Assembly (NCBI RefSeq): GCF_023283985.1
Contig: NZ_JAKIKU010000003.1
Span: 124,001-188,000, forward strand
Length of the DNA stretch: 64,000 nt
Reading direction: 5' to 3'
DNA from: Shewanella electrodiphila
GTDB lineage: Bacteria; Pseudomonadota; Gammaproteobacteria; Enterobacterales; Shewanellaceae
In this document: piece by piece, positions 27,315-36,460 of the stretch
How positions within the stretch are numbered: the stretch's first letter is position 1
How the letters are laid out: each line of letters begins with the position of its first letter
Position numbers and translations under genes: made by a program
The notes under the pieces: model-generated
Told to the model about the DNA's origin: nothing
Seen by the model: the letters and a program-made list of their open reading frames with translations, nothing else
Database searches by the model: none

Positions 27315-30300
27315 CTAAAAGTTAATTCTCGTTCCTAGGCGATACGTTGTACCCACATTTGACGCCGATATAGTTCGATGATCTGGCGCATCACCTAAGG
27401 TCAATGCTTCTGCCGGTAATAATGGGTCAACAACATTCGAGTTATACGTTCTAATAACTGTGTCGGTTAAATTTACCGCTTGAAAGTTTATCGAGATCAT
27501 CTTATTTATCTGATATGAAGATGAAAAATCGAGCGAGTCATATCCCTCAGTCCACACGGCGTTACCATCTTGCGCAGCACGACTGTTTAAGTAGTCACTA
27601 CGGTTGTTGTAAGCAATGCGCAATAAGGTATCGCCTTTTTCCCAAAAAACAGTGGCGTTAAACGTATGCTTTGATGTACGAGGTAAAGGCGATGAAGCAA
27701 AAATAATATTGCCTTGGCTATCACGTTCTTCATCCACTTCACTGTCTGAGTAGGTGTAGTTAGTCAGTAAACCTAAGCTGCTCAATGTCCCTGGTAGGTA
27801 TTCAAAGTTATGCTGAAAATTAAATTCCATTCCTCTTACATATCCACCTTTACCGTTACGCTCAACCGTGAAGTTAAGCAAGTCACACCCTTTGTCACCA
27901 AAGGCTGCCACTACATTTTTCTCACGATTCGGCATACATCCAACAGGCGTCTCATCTGGGTTATAGCCAAGAATGATATCCGTCGGATCGACTATAAAGT
28001 CAATATCCTCATCATCTTTAAGCTCACCTGTACGCCCGTCATCAGCTACATCATAAAACTCATTTCGCACATCTTTCCAATACGCTAAACTCGCTAAACT
28101 TTCTTGGAAGTCTGACATATCTTTATTAAATAATGTCATGGCTAATAATGATGCCTTATCGAAATACCATTCAAACGATAAATCAAGGTTGCTCGATAAA
28201 TACGGATTTAACTTTGTTGAGCCTAATGTTGCATTCGATGTGGGATTGGAATAACTTTCATTAATAGAAAAACCAGGTTTGAGTGCATCAATACGTGGAC
28301 GAGCCATTGTTTTCGATGCAGCAAATCTAACGATGCTGTCAGCAGTTAACGAATAATTTAAGTTTACGCTCGGCAGCCAGTTATCATAATGATGTTTACC
28401 TTGAGTGGGCCTTGCTCCTGGAGTTTCTTCACCCTTCATAATGTTTAGACCTAGTGCCTCAATCGCGGCCTCTTCTGAGCCATAATAGGCAATATTTTCT
28501 GCGGTGATGAAGTCAAGTGTGGCGTACCGAAAAGCTGAATAGCCAAAGGATCTAACGTCAGTTTGTGCGTATCGTAACCCAATATCCCCTACCAGCGTGC
28601 CACCAAAGTATTCAAAATTCACTTTAGCGTAGGCCGCTTGCGCTTCAGTTTCAATATCACGAGTATTACGTAAATTAGTGGTGATTTCAGGGTCTAATCC
28701 AGCGGCTTGAATATCACGGTAAATCGCTCTTGAGTCTGCCTTTATCCAGCCGTTAGTGATTTCATCACGTGGAAAACCTAACACATCCCCCCAATCTGAC
28801 GGTGTAGTTTCACCGTCATAGTAATCAGCCATGGTTTTACCATCGAAGAAATCACCAAACGTCGAATTATTAAACTCTTGACGCGTTTCATGAATGTTTT
28901 TTTCTCGTTGGCTCCACTTTAAACCAAGCTCAACTGTGGTGACTGGGCCGACATCAAGATCCCAATCAATATCAAGAAATACATTGGTGAAACTATCTTT
29001 AATTTTTCTGTCTTGCAGTGCCAGTGATTGGAGTTCCATTGTCGACGGGTCATTAGCAAGTTCAGGTGAAACCACACTTAAACACACCTCCTGTATTGAG
29101 GAACAATCATAACCATTGTAATAACCTCCACCTTTTGCACTATTTGGTAATTGATAGCGTGATTGAAGATAAAAATCATCGCCAGATTCTGATGTCGAAT
29201 GTCCTGCTTTTAAACCCAATAGAAAATTTTCAAATTGATGATCGACATTAAAACCAAAGACGTGGTTGAAATCTGTGGTTTCTCTTATATCGCGATGATT
29301 TCTGACAACAATAGCCTCTTTAGCTGTCGATGAAGTATTAGTCCATTTAGTGAAGGTAAAGTTACTTGGGTCCCATAAAATATTTTCAGGCTCATCACCT
29401 TTATTTGGAGTAGTATTTGAAAAGTAGTTATCGTCATTTTTTACTTTTTTCTCAGCAAAAGTGTAATCAAATGACACATCAGTGTTTTCTGTTGGTAAAA
29501 ACTGTAGAGTTGATGATACCGTTTTACGATCACTGGCAATATTTGAGGTACGATATTGGGTTTGTCGGCTAGCAAAGCCGCGGATCACTTTTTCATCATC
29601 ACCAATCACACCATCGCCATTGTAATCATAACCATCATCTTTAGTTATTATTTCACCGGTTTCAATGTTTGTGGCACCTTTTTTTGGCTCTAATGGACGC
29701 CACCAGGTGTTATTGTAGCGATCACGCCTAACAGTTGATGCCTCTGTGCTAGCAACAATCGAAAAACCGGCTCTTTCATCAAGAAACCTTTCAGACAGAG
29801 AACCACTTAATTTATGATCAGGTGTGCCATCAACGTTAGCAAAGGGATTATTTCGGTATTGCACTTCGATGACTCTTCTATTCTTTGCGCCTTTTAGGGG
29901 TTTAAAGCCGTTGAGCTGAATACTTGCACCTATACTACCTTCATCATTGTCGGCACTAGGCGTTTTAACCACTTTAATACTAGATAGAATATCTGATGAA
30001 TATTGGCTTAAATCAACCGATTGATTTTTGCCACTGCTGGTTAATGGCACCCCATTTAACGTAATATTATTTAAGTTAGGACCTGCTCCTCGCACTGATA
30101 CCGTAGTACCTTCACCAGCGCTGCGCTCAATGGAAATACCGGTCACACGTTGTAATGCTTCAGCAATATTTTGATCTGCTGATTTACCAATGTCTTCAGC
30201 TTCAATTGAATCGGTTACTTTTTTAGTAAAGCGTTTTGCATTTAGCGCTTTGGTCACCGACGATTTAAAGCCTTTCACATCAATAACTTCTATATCTTGC

Positions 30301-30392
30301 TTAGCTTCTTTTTCGTCTTCTGCGTACACAGGGGACAACGCCAACAGCAAGGGACTTAGCACCAATCCAGTTACTAATAGTGTTTGGCTCAT
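27315..30392 (-). CDS. TonB-dependent receptor, large (oligosaccharide type)
   Basis: A 1025-residue outer-membrane receptor with signal peptide (to VYA near residue 24). A plug domain follows (KSADQNIAEALQRVTGISI, VSVRGAGPNLNNITLNGVPL) and the C-terminal beta-barrel ends in aromatic GTTYRLGTRINF. A TonB-box-like stretch (QDIEVIDVKGF) precedes the plug. The size and plug resemble the Gammaproteobacteria receptors that import oligosaccharides without SusD partners. It has a strong ribosome-binding site (GGGGAGGAG). The import role for sulfated oligosaccharides is inferred from neighbours. Confidence 0.93.
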   Translation of the reverse strand: MSQTLLVTGLVLSPLLLALSPVYAEDEKEAKQDIEVIDVKGFKSSVTKALNAKRFTKKVTDSIEAEDIGKSADQNIAEALQRVTGISIERSAGEGTTVSVRGAGPNLNNITLNGVPLTSSGKNQSVDLSQYSSDILSSIKVVKTPSADNDEGSIGASIQLNGFKPLKGAKNRRVIEVQYRNNPFANVDGTPDHKLSGSLSERFLDERAGFSIVASTEASTVRRDRYNNTWWRPLEPKKGATNIETGEIITKDDGYDYNGDGVIGDDEKVIRGFASRQTQYRTSNIASDRKTVSSTLQFLPTENTDVSFDYTFAEKKVKNDDNYFSNTTPNKGDEPENILWDPSNFTFTKWTNTSSTAKEAIVVRNHRDIRETTDFNHVFGFNVDHQFENFLLGLKAGHSTSESGDDFYLQSRYQLPNSAKGGGYYNGYDCSSIQEVCLSVVSPELANDPSTMELQSLALQDRKIKDSFTNVFLDIDWDLDVGPVTTVELGLKWSQREKNIHETRQEFNNSTFGDFFDGKTMADYYDGETTPSDWGDVLGFPRDEITNGWIKADSRAIYRDIQAAGLDPEITTNLRNTRDIETEAQAAYAKVNFEYFGGTLVGDIGLRYAQTDVRSFGYSAFRYATLDFITAENIAYYGSEEAAIEALGLNIMKGEETPGARPTQGKHHYDNWLPSVNLNYSLTADSIVRFAASKTMARPRIDALKPGFSINESYSNPTSNATLGSTKLNPYLSSNLDLSFEWYFDKASLLAMTLFNKDMSDFQESLASLAYWKDVRNEFYDVADDGRTGELKDDEDIDFIVDPTDIILGYNPDETPVGCMPNREKNVVAAFGDKGCDLLNFTVERNGKGGYVRGMEFNFQHNFEYLPGTLSSLGLLTNYTYSDSEVDEERDSQGNIIFASSPLPRTSKHTFNATVFWEKGDTLLRIAYNNRSDYLNSRAAQDGNAVWTEGYDSLDFSSSYQINKMISINFQAVNLTDTVIRTYNSNVVDPLLPAEALTLGDAPDHRTISASNVGTTYRLGTRINF

Positions 30393-31161
30393 AAGCTCCT
30401 CCCCAGCTATTTATGTCTAATTGATTGTTAGTATTCTATTTTAATAATGCATTTCAATTGCACGAAACAGAAAGATTAAATGTAAAGTACCGAAATCAAA
30501 TGCAAAAAACAAGACTAATAGACTAAACAAAATCGGTTGACACTGGAAAGTACAGAGGAAGCAATGACATTAACAATATTTTAAATAGAAAATATAATAA
30601 ATATTAGGAATAAGAGGCACTCACAGCGTGAATAGATGATGGAATAATAAAGAAAATCTACGTAGGTCTGCCCTGTTAATAGAAAAGCTGTTTTGAGTTA
30701 ACAACTATCATCAAGTATAAACATGATCTAGCTTGTAGACCTAAACCACTAAACATAAGAGACAATGAGTGACACACCAATCAAATTATGAACTAATCTT
30801 TGATGACAATAACGCTTAGAATAGAAACCGTGCCATAGAAGTGACTAGTTCAACGCCTTTTGTAAAAATACGATAAACTTAATATACTGAACAAAATAGC
30901 ACGACATTCGCAAACGAATATCACTAGTTCGGTAAGAACAAGCCATGCTAACAACATGTTAAGCAAAAATTTTTCACGCCAAGTTAAATTAAGTTTTCCC
31001 AATTATATATAAGGTATTAGAGTAAGTTTTTAACAACACCTCACATATTAAATGTGGATAACCAAAATCATATATAAATTTTATTGGCTTTATTGCACTT
31101 ATTGAGGTTAAATAAGAAACATTGAATAACTCTATATTAGTCATGAAAAGTCGAGTAAAAA
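30393..31161. other. Long divergent intergenic region between TonB receptor and sulfatase 4
   Basis: 769 bp without a supported gene on either strand. It must hold the promoters of both the receptor and sulfatase 4. Features seen: a TGTAAAAATACG word at 30861-30872, a short dyad ATTCG/CGAAT at 30906-30919, and AAATCATAT at 31065-31073, all similar to words upstream of other genes of the locus. The length leaves room for a small RNA or leader, but no clear RNA structure was identified. Confidence 0.45.
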
Positions 31162-32811
31162 ATGAAAAAAATTCATTTAATTATCACAAGCTGCATATTC
31201 ATTACAGCATTGTTTAGTTATAAAGCTATTGCTGATACACAACCTAACATCGTACTTGTACTGACAGATGACCAACCCTATGGTTATTTGAGCATTACGG
31301 GCAATAAAATTGCACAAACTCCAAGTATTGATGAACTTGCTGAGAAAGGCATGTTATTTACCAATGCTCATGTTACCAGCGCAATTTGTACTCCAAGCCG
31401 AGTTTCTATCCTTTTAAGCCAATATGAACGTCAACACGGCGTTAACTTTAACTCCGGCACTGCGGTTTCAGAACAAGCGTGGGCTGAATCTTATCCAATG
31501 ATGCTAAGAGAAGCTGGATACTTTACTGGCTGGGTTGGTAAAAACCATGTTCCTCTCGGAGAAAAAGGTTACAAAAGTGGTTTAATGGAAAGTAGTTTTG
31601 ACTATTGGTATGCATCCCAAGGGCATATGAAGTTTTATTCAAAAGAAACTTACGATATTTTTAAAGAAGCCGAGCATGACACTCAATTAGAAATCGTTTC
31701 TGAGGGAGTTGACGATTTTATGGATACAAACGAGCATAAATTCAAGCGTGCTGTAACATTCCTCGATGCTCGTCCAAAAGATCAACCATTTATGCTATCT
31801 ATTAACCTTAACCTACCGCACGGCGCAAGCGCGCGCGAGATGGCTCAGCGTGATAGTGACGATGAAATTTACCGTTCTTTATTTAGAGATCGTGATATTG
31901 CCTTACCCAATCATTATGTCGCGAAAGATGATATTACCAGCCCGAAACTATCGCCATCATTACTTCATGCTGATGACCGACAAGCTGGTTATGCCTATGT
32001 CGATAAAGAAGATACGGTAAAAGAAATGCTTATTCGTCAGAACCAAGCAATGGTTGGAATAGATCGTTTAGTTAAAAAGTTAAGAGATGAATTAAAAGCT
32101 CAAAATGTCGATCAAAACACCATCATTATCTTCAGTTCAGATCATGGTTTATTCATGGGTGAACATGGTTTAGGCGGTAAAGCGTTTTGTTATGAAAAAG
32201 CCACCCATGTACCACTTATTATCTATGACCCTCGTAAGAAAGCCAGCAACAGTAGAAGTGATGCGCTAGTACAAAGCATCGATATTGCGCCAACTATTTT
32301 AGCTTATGCAGGCATTAATTCTCCTAAGTCATACCAAGGTGAAAACCTCACAGGGTTTTATCAAGGTCAGCAACAAACCCAGCGTCAATATAGTGTTTCA
32401 GAAAACCTATGGTCAAACCATTTCGGAAACCCGCGCTGTGAATCAATACAAGATAATGAATGGAAATACATTCGCTACTACCAAAACAATAACTTGTCCG
32501 CGACTAACAAAGTGGCTTTTGGTAAAACATTAGGGATGAAAGCTGGGACTGTGATGTATGGTTCCCATGACAGTGATATTTTTCAATACCGTGACTTTAT
32601 CGACGGCCCGCTAAACGGTGAACCCGCTGTTTACGAGGAGGTATATCATTTATCAAGCGATCCCGAAGAATTGACTAACCTTGCACAAAGTGATGATCAT
32701 CAAGCGGTTTTGAACAAGTTACGCGATAACTGGAAACAAGAAATAACTGCTGCACGTGGTAAAAGTAAGCCTGGTATTGTTCGATACACGGTCGATAGTT
32801 TAAAAAACTGA
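31162..32811 (+). CDS. S1-family sulfatase 4
   Basis: A 549-residue exported sulfatase (signal to about residue 25). IVLVLTDDQPYGYLSITGN begins the metal site, and the formylglycine site is CTPSR with Cys76. Here the usual GKWH is GWVGKNHVPLGEKG, so the Lys is kept but the residue context differs from sulfatases 1-3. SSDHGLFMGEHG and FCYEKATHVPLIIYDP follow. It is transcribed alone from the long divergent region and ends at a clear terminator. Its substrate position is unknown but should differ from the other five enzymes. Confidence 0.92.
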   Translation: MKKIHLIITSCIFITALFSYKAIADTQPNIVLVLTDDQPYGYLSITGNKIAQTPSIDELAEKGMLFTNAHVTSAICTPSRVSILLSQYERQHGVNFNSGTAVSEQAWAESYPMMLREAGYFTGWVGKNHVPLGEKGYKSGLMESSFDYWYASQGHMKFYSKETYDIFKEAEHDTQLEIVSEGVDDFMDTNEHKFKRAVTFLDARPKDQPFMLSINLNLPHGASAREMAQRDSDDEIYRSLFRDRDIALPNHYVAKDDITSPKLSPSLLHADDRQAGYAYVDKEDTVKEMLIRQNQAMVGIDRLVKKLRDELKAQNVDQNTIIIFSSDHGLFMGEHGLGGKAFCYEKATHVPLIIYDPRKKASNSRSDALVQSIDIAPTILAYAGINSPKSYQGENLTGFYQGQQQTQRQYSVSENLWSNHFGNPRCESIQDNEWKYIRYYQNNNLSATNKVAFGKTLGMKAGTVMYGSHDSDIFQYRDFIDGPLNGEPAVYEEVYHLSSDPEELTNLAQSDDHQAVLNKLRDNWKQEITAARGKSKPGIVRYTVDSLKN

Positions 32812-32865
32812 CAAATAAGTAATGACCGTTTACGACTGTCTCATTACTTAATTCATTACCGATTT

Positions 32866-32902
32866 AATGCTAAATACTCACAGAGTAATTAGCATTTTTT
32901 TT
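32866..32902 (+). terminator. Intrinsic terminator of sulfatase 4
   Basis: A 14-bp stem with one mismatch (AATGCTAAATACTC 32866-32879 / 32883-32896), 3-base loop and eight T residues, 54 bp past the stop. Confidence 0.9.
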
Positions 32903-33308
32903 ATCACAGATACATTTAGTCCTATCTTGCTTATTAATCAATCGCATTAACCTACGACAACCTAATACCCTGACTTAATGGGGTTTTATTATCACAAAAT
33001 AACGACTTAACGGTTAAAGCAATCGCTATTGGGGAAATCATTAAAGCGGTCTATTCGATTCTCTTCACCGTCAATGTAGTCAATGTAAAAGCTACGTACT
33101 GTAACGCTTACTCAAAATACGTCGACTAAAACCACTGGCACTGGCACTGGCACTGGCACTGGCACTGGCACTGGCACTGGCACTGGCACTGGCACTGGCA
33201 CTGGCACTGGCAGAATGGTGAAAGACCGTTAGGGTGTCAATAAATCACTCTTTATTAATGGCTGTATATTGGCGCTAGTAACAATTGATGTTTTAAATAT
33301 CAGATAAA
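32903..33308. other. Gene-free stretch between convergent genes, carrying a hexamer repeat
   Basis: About 400 bp between the terminators of sulfatase 4 and GH2 B. Apart from the CACTGG tandem array at 33133-33210 nothing was recognised. No ORF with a ribosome-binding site spans the array. Confidence 0.6.
33133..33210. repeat. Tandem hexanucleotide repeat (CACTGG)13
   Basis: Thirteen perfect head-to-tail copies of the hexamer CACTGG fill 78 bp, followed by a partial CA. There are no mismatches between copies, which points to recent slippage. The array lies between two convergent genes, outside any supported ORF. The plus frames would encode Thr-Gly, Leu-Ala or Trp-His repeats. Confidence 0.97.
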
Positions 33309-33342
33309 AAAAAGCGATGAAATCTACATTTCATCGCTTTTT
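33309..33342. terminator. Bidirectional intrinsic terminator after GH2 B
   Basis: A perfect 14-bp stem (33309-33322 / 33329-33342) with a TCTACA loop, 21 bp past the minus-strand GH2 stop. Adjacent A- and T-runs allow use in both directions. Confidence 0.9.
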
Positions 33343-33363
33343 AGTTAAATTTTCCACCGTCAA

Positions 33364-36300
33364 TTATAAGCTGATTTCATCTAGCTTTGACCATTGACTT
33401 TCAGTGTCCAACGTCTTACTTTTTAATTGGTAATAAAGGGTCTTTTGGGTAGGGTCTATATCTGCTGTAATCATGCCTCTACTGCTTGTTGTTACCTTCA
33501 TATTAAGCCCACCTTTAGCATAGCCGTATTGTAAAATGTAACCAATATCATCCACTTTTCCAGAAAAACCAACTATGAACTTATCCTTGTCTATCATAGT
33601 TTCATAAATACTCGGAGACAGCGCCTTTCCAGATAGAGTCACATTGAAAGGCTTTGAAGGAGCGCTGTTACTCACATCGTTACTGGCCAAAAGCTCCAGT
33701 GTATATTGGTAGCGACTATCTAGATTAGTTAGCTCTATCGAATTGTTGATGGTTTTTTCTGACTCAATTATTTCCCCATCGGTTCGACGATAACGAACAA
33801 AGTATTCAACACTAGGCGTTTGCTTTTCAAATTCAACACGAACTGCATTATCAGCAACAAGCACGCTATTAATCGTTGGCGTTAACGGCTTTAAAAATGC
33901 CAGCTCTTTCTCAAAGCGTACATACCCATTGCTAGAAATAATGCGTACAGTCAAACTATAAGGATTATCAATATCCCCAGACCAATCAATTCCAGTCTGC
34001 CAAGTTTGATCTCCAGGTTTTAGTGTTGGCAAAGCTAATGAGGCCTTCGATAAAACGTCGCCATTCTCAGCATTTAGCTGCCATTCTAACTGGTAATTTT
34101 TTATCGTATAACTTGGATAGTCGTCTACATCTCTGACTGCAACGGAAACTTTTGCATGCTGACTGTTTATATTTACTTGATCAATTTGCAATAATTTTAT
34201 CGGACTTAACTCTTGCTGGACCGTTTTGTATGCACGTCTTTTTTGACGCCAAGTATTCACCAAGCCCCAGGCTCGATTTTCATCTTCAAGTGACTGGGCA
34301 TAGCCACTTCGATAGTCATTAAATGACCATATAGCGCTACCAACCACATGTGTATTTCTACCACGGATCATCTCATGCCACTCTGAAAAATTAGCATAGT
34401 CATTATCAAGGCTCGCAGTATCAAAACGCCCTAACCCATATTCTGAGATAAACACTGGACGATTTGGCCAACGATGCTTAATTGTGGAAATAACAGACTC
34501 AGGGTCTTTTTGATAAATATTTTGCATCAATAGATCGCTTAAGCCTAAAGGGTCGTTTTCTGCGGAGTCACCTTTTCTATAACCCGTATTACTCACATTA
34601 GTCACCAATCTATAGGGATCAAGCTCTTTTTTTACATAGTTTTTTACAGATGTGACATATTGATAATGTTCTTTAAGTTCGTTGCCAATGCTCCAACCAA
34701 TAATGCTTGGATGGTTAATGTCCCGTTCAATCATTTCTCTGAGCCATTGCTTATTTAACGCATATTCAGGGGCGACAAACTCAGGGTTTGTAAGTTCTCT
34801 AATGTTTGCCTCTTCAAAAATTAGCATTCCAACTTCATCACACAGTTCAAGTAGCCTTTTATGTTGGGTTCCATGCATAATTCGCATGAAATTGGCACCC
34901 GCATTTTTCATCATCTTTATATCGCTAGCGAGTAATTCATCAGGCTCAGATGTCCCCCAATAACGATGATCGCTTATTCGATTAAAGCCACCTACCCGTA
35001 TCGGCTCACCATTTAATAAGAACTGACTATCGGTAATTTCTACTTTTCTAATCCCAAAGCGGTCTTGTCGTTGGTGGAGTAATTTTCCTTGCTCACTTAA
35101 TTCACTGGTTAATTCATATAAGTTAGGCCGGTCAAAATGCCAGAGACTGACTTGCTTAGCAGTAAGGTTACTTTCTAAATTAAATTCACTTACTGAATTT
35201 GCATCTAGTTGTAATTCATGGTCAAAGCTTGCCAACAATCCATTTCTGTTCACTTTTGCACTGAATTTGAACACTCTGGTTCTACTCGCAAAATTTTCGA
35301 CCCGCACCTTTAGACTTAGGCTAGCATCACCTGCTATTAAATCTGGTTCTGCGTGAATATACTGAAAAGTAATTCTGGCATCATTATTTTTGATTAGCTT
35401 CACATCACGAATAATACCGCCCCAATTCCAGGTAGCACCCACAATCGCGTTATTATCGGCTTCAACAGCAAGTACATTATCTCGAGTAAAATCCAGTTTA
35501 TCAGTGACATCAAATTCGAATGGGGTAAACCCACCTTTATGCACCCCTAGAAATTGGCCATTTAAATATACCTTAGCCACATGGTATACCCCGTCAAATG
35601 TTAACCGATATCGCTGCTCGGTCGTTGCTTGCCAGTTATCCGGAAGAGTAAATTCCTTTCTATACCAACCTTTTCCTGTATAAGTAGCATATTCGTTTAA
35701 CATCCCCCAATGACCTGGCACGGCCAATTTTTGCCAAGATTCATCGGCTAAATTGACTTTATAAGCTTGTTGTTTCTCTTGTTGTGCTTTTAAATAAACA
35801 GATTCGTTTATTGGCCTCAACATTATTGCATCTACCGCCACTTGGCCTTTATGAATAGTTGAAAATTCAATACTTGATTCTGCTAAGTCGGCAATGTTAA
35901 AAATACCTAAACTGAGCCATTGGCCGGTACGATTACGCTGATTGAAATACTGGCTGGTTTCACCACCAGCATGTTTGACCGTCACTTTAGTATTTAAACT
36001 CGATGCAAAGGGATAAAAAACAAAATGCTCATAGTAACCCAACGCAATTTTAGGATAGTTAAATTTAACTTTAATATCAGGGTTTAACTTGCTGTAACTA
36101 AAAGCTAAAAAGTCATGCCCCCAAAAACTGCTGTCTCGCTGCCCAAGCTTTTTTGTTTGCCAGTTTCCAGAAAATTCGACTAAATCAAGGTCGCTATTAT
36201 CAATAATAGTATCCTCAGCTGTCGGTTTAATATCTCGGTAATTAGAACCATCACCCAGAAATGTTTTAAATTTCCATTGACCATTTAATAGCTTTTCATC

Positions 36301-36456
36301 TTGTGTCATAAAACCGATATCTATCGGGGTATCATTAATAATTTCAGGCTTGCTAAATGTGGAGGAAAAATAGTTACAGCCAGAAATGATCATGAGCATA
36401 ATAATCACGCCTAGCACTCGTAACCGGTTAATCGTATCTTTTGAAAACATCAACAT
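33364..36456 (-). CDS. GH2 glycoside hydrolase B, lipoprotein with golvesin-like insert
   Basis: A 1030-residue GH2 lipoprotein (IIMLMIISGC, lipid Cys near residue 27). The first strand of the GH2 sugar-binding domain (LNGQWKFKTF, ~57-66) is separated from the rest (WQKLAVPGHWG, ~242) by about 175 residues, including a golvesin-type beta-sandwich (KFNYPKIALGYYEHF ... GQWLSLGIFN ... GQVAVDAIMLRP). The TIM barrel carries acid/base Glu ~593 (WSIGNELKEH) and nucleophile Glu ~672 (FISEYGLG). The C-terminal ~200 residues look like fibronectin-type domains. Probably anchored in the periplasm or on the cell surface. It follows sulfatase 5 by 4 bp, so they act together. Confidence 0.88.
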   Translation of the reverse strand: MLMFSKDTINRLRVLGVIIMLMIISGCNYFSSTFSKPEIINDTPIDIGFMTQDEKLLNGQWKFKTFLGDGSNYRDIKPTAEDTIIDNSDLDLVEFSGNWQTKKLGQRDSSFWGHDFLAFSYSKLNPDIKVKFNYPKIALGYYEHFVFYPFASSLNTKVTVKHAGGETSQYFNQRNRTGQWLSLGIFNIADLAESSIEFSTIHKGQVAVDAIMLRPINESVYLKAQQEKQQAYKVNLADESWQKLAVPGHWGMLNEYATYTGKGWYRKEFTLPDNWQATTEQRYRLTFDGVYHVAKVYLNGQFLGVHKGGFTPFEFDVTDKLDFTRDNVLAVEADNNAIVGATWNWGGIIRDVKLIKNNDARITFQYIHAEPDLIAGDASLSLKVRVENFASRTRVFKFSAKVNRNGLLASFDHELQLDANSVSEFNLESNLTAKQVSLWHFDRPNLYELTSELSEQGKLLHQRQDRFGIRKVEITDSQFLLNGEPIRVGGFNRISDHRYWGTSEPDELLASDIKMMKNAGANFMRIMHGTQHKRLLELCDEVGMLIFEEANIRELTNPEFVAPEYALNKQWLREMIERDINHPSIIGWSIGNELKEHYQYVTSVKNYVKKELDPYRLVTNVSNTGYRKGDSAENDPLGLSDLLMQNIYQKDPESVISTIKHRWPNRPVFISEYGLGRFDTASLDNDYANFSEWHEMIRGRNTHVVGSAIWSFNDYRSGYAQSLEDENRAWGLVNTWRQKRRAYKTVQQELSPIKLLQIDQVNINSQHAKVSVAVRDVDDYPSYTIKNYQLEWQLNAENGDVLSKASLALPTLKPGDQTWQTGIDWSGDIDNPYSLTVRIISSNGYVRFEKELAFLKPLTPTINSVLVADNAVRVEFEKQTPSVEYFVRYRRTDGEIIESEKTINNSIELTNLDSRYQYTLELLASNDVSNSAPSKPFNVTLSGKALSPSIYETMIDKDKFIVGFSGKVDDIGYILQYGYAKGGLNMKVTTSSRGMITADIDPTQKTLYYQLKSKTLDTESQWSKLDEISL

Positions 36457-36460
36457 ATGA

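Noticed and set aside
33133..33210. CRISPR array
   Set aside because: The units are 6-bp direct repeats with no spacers.
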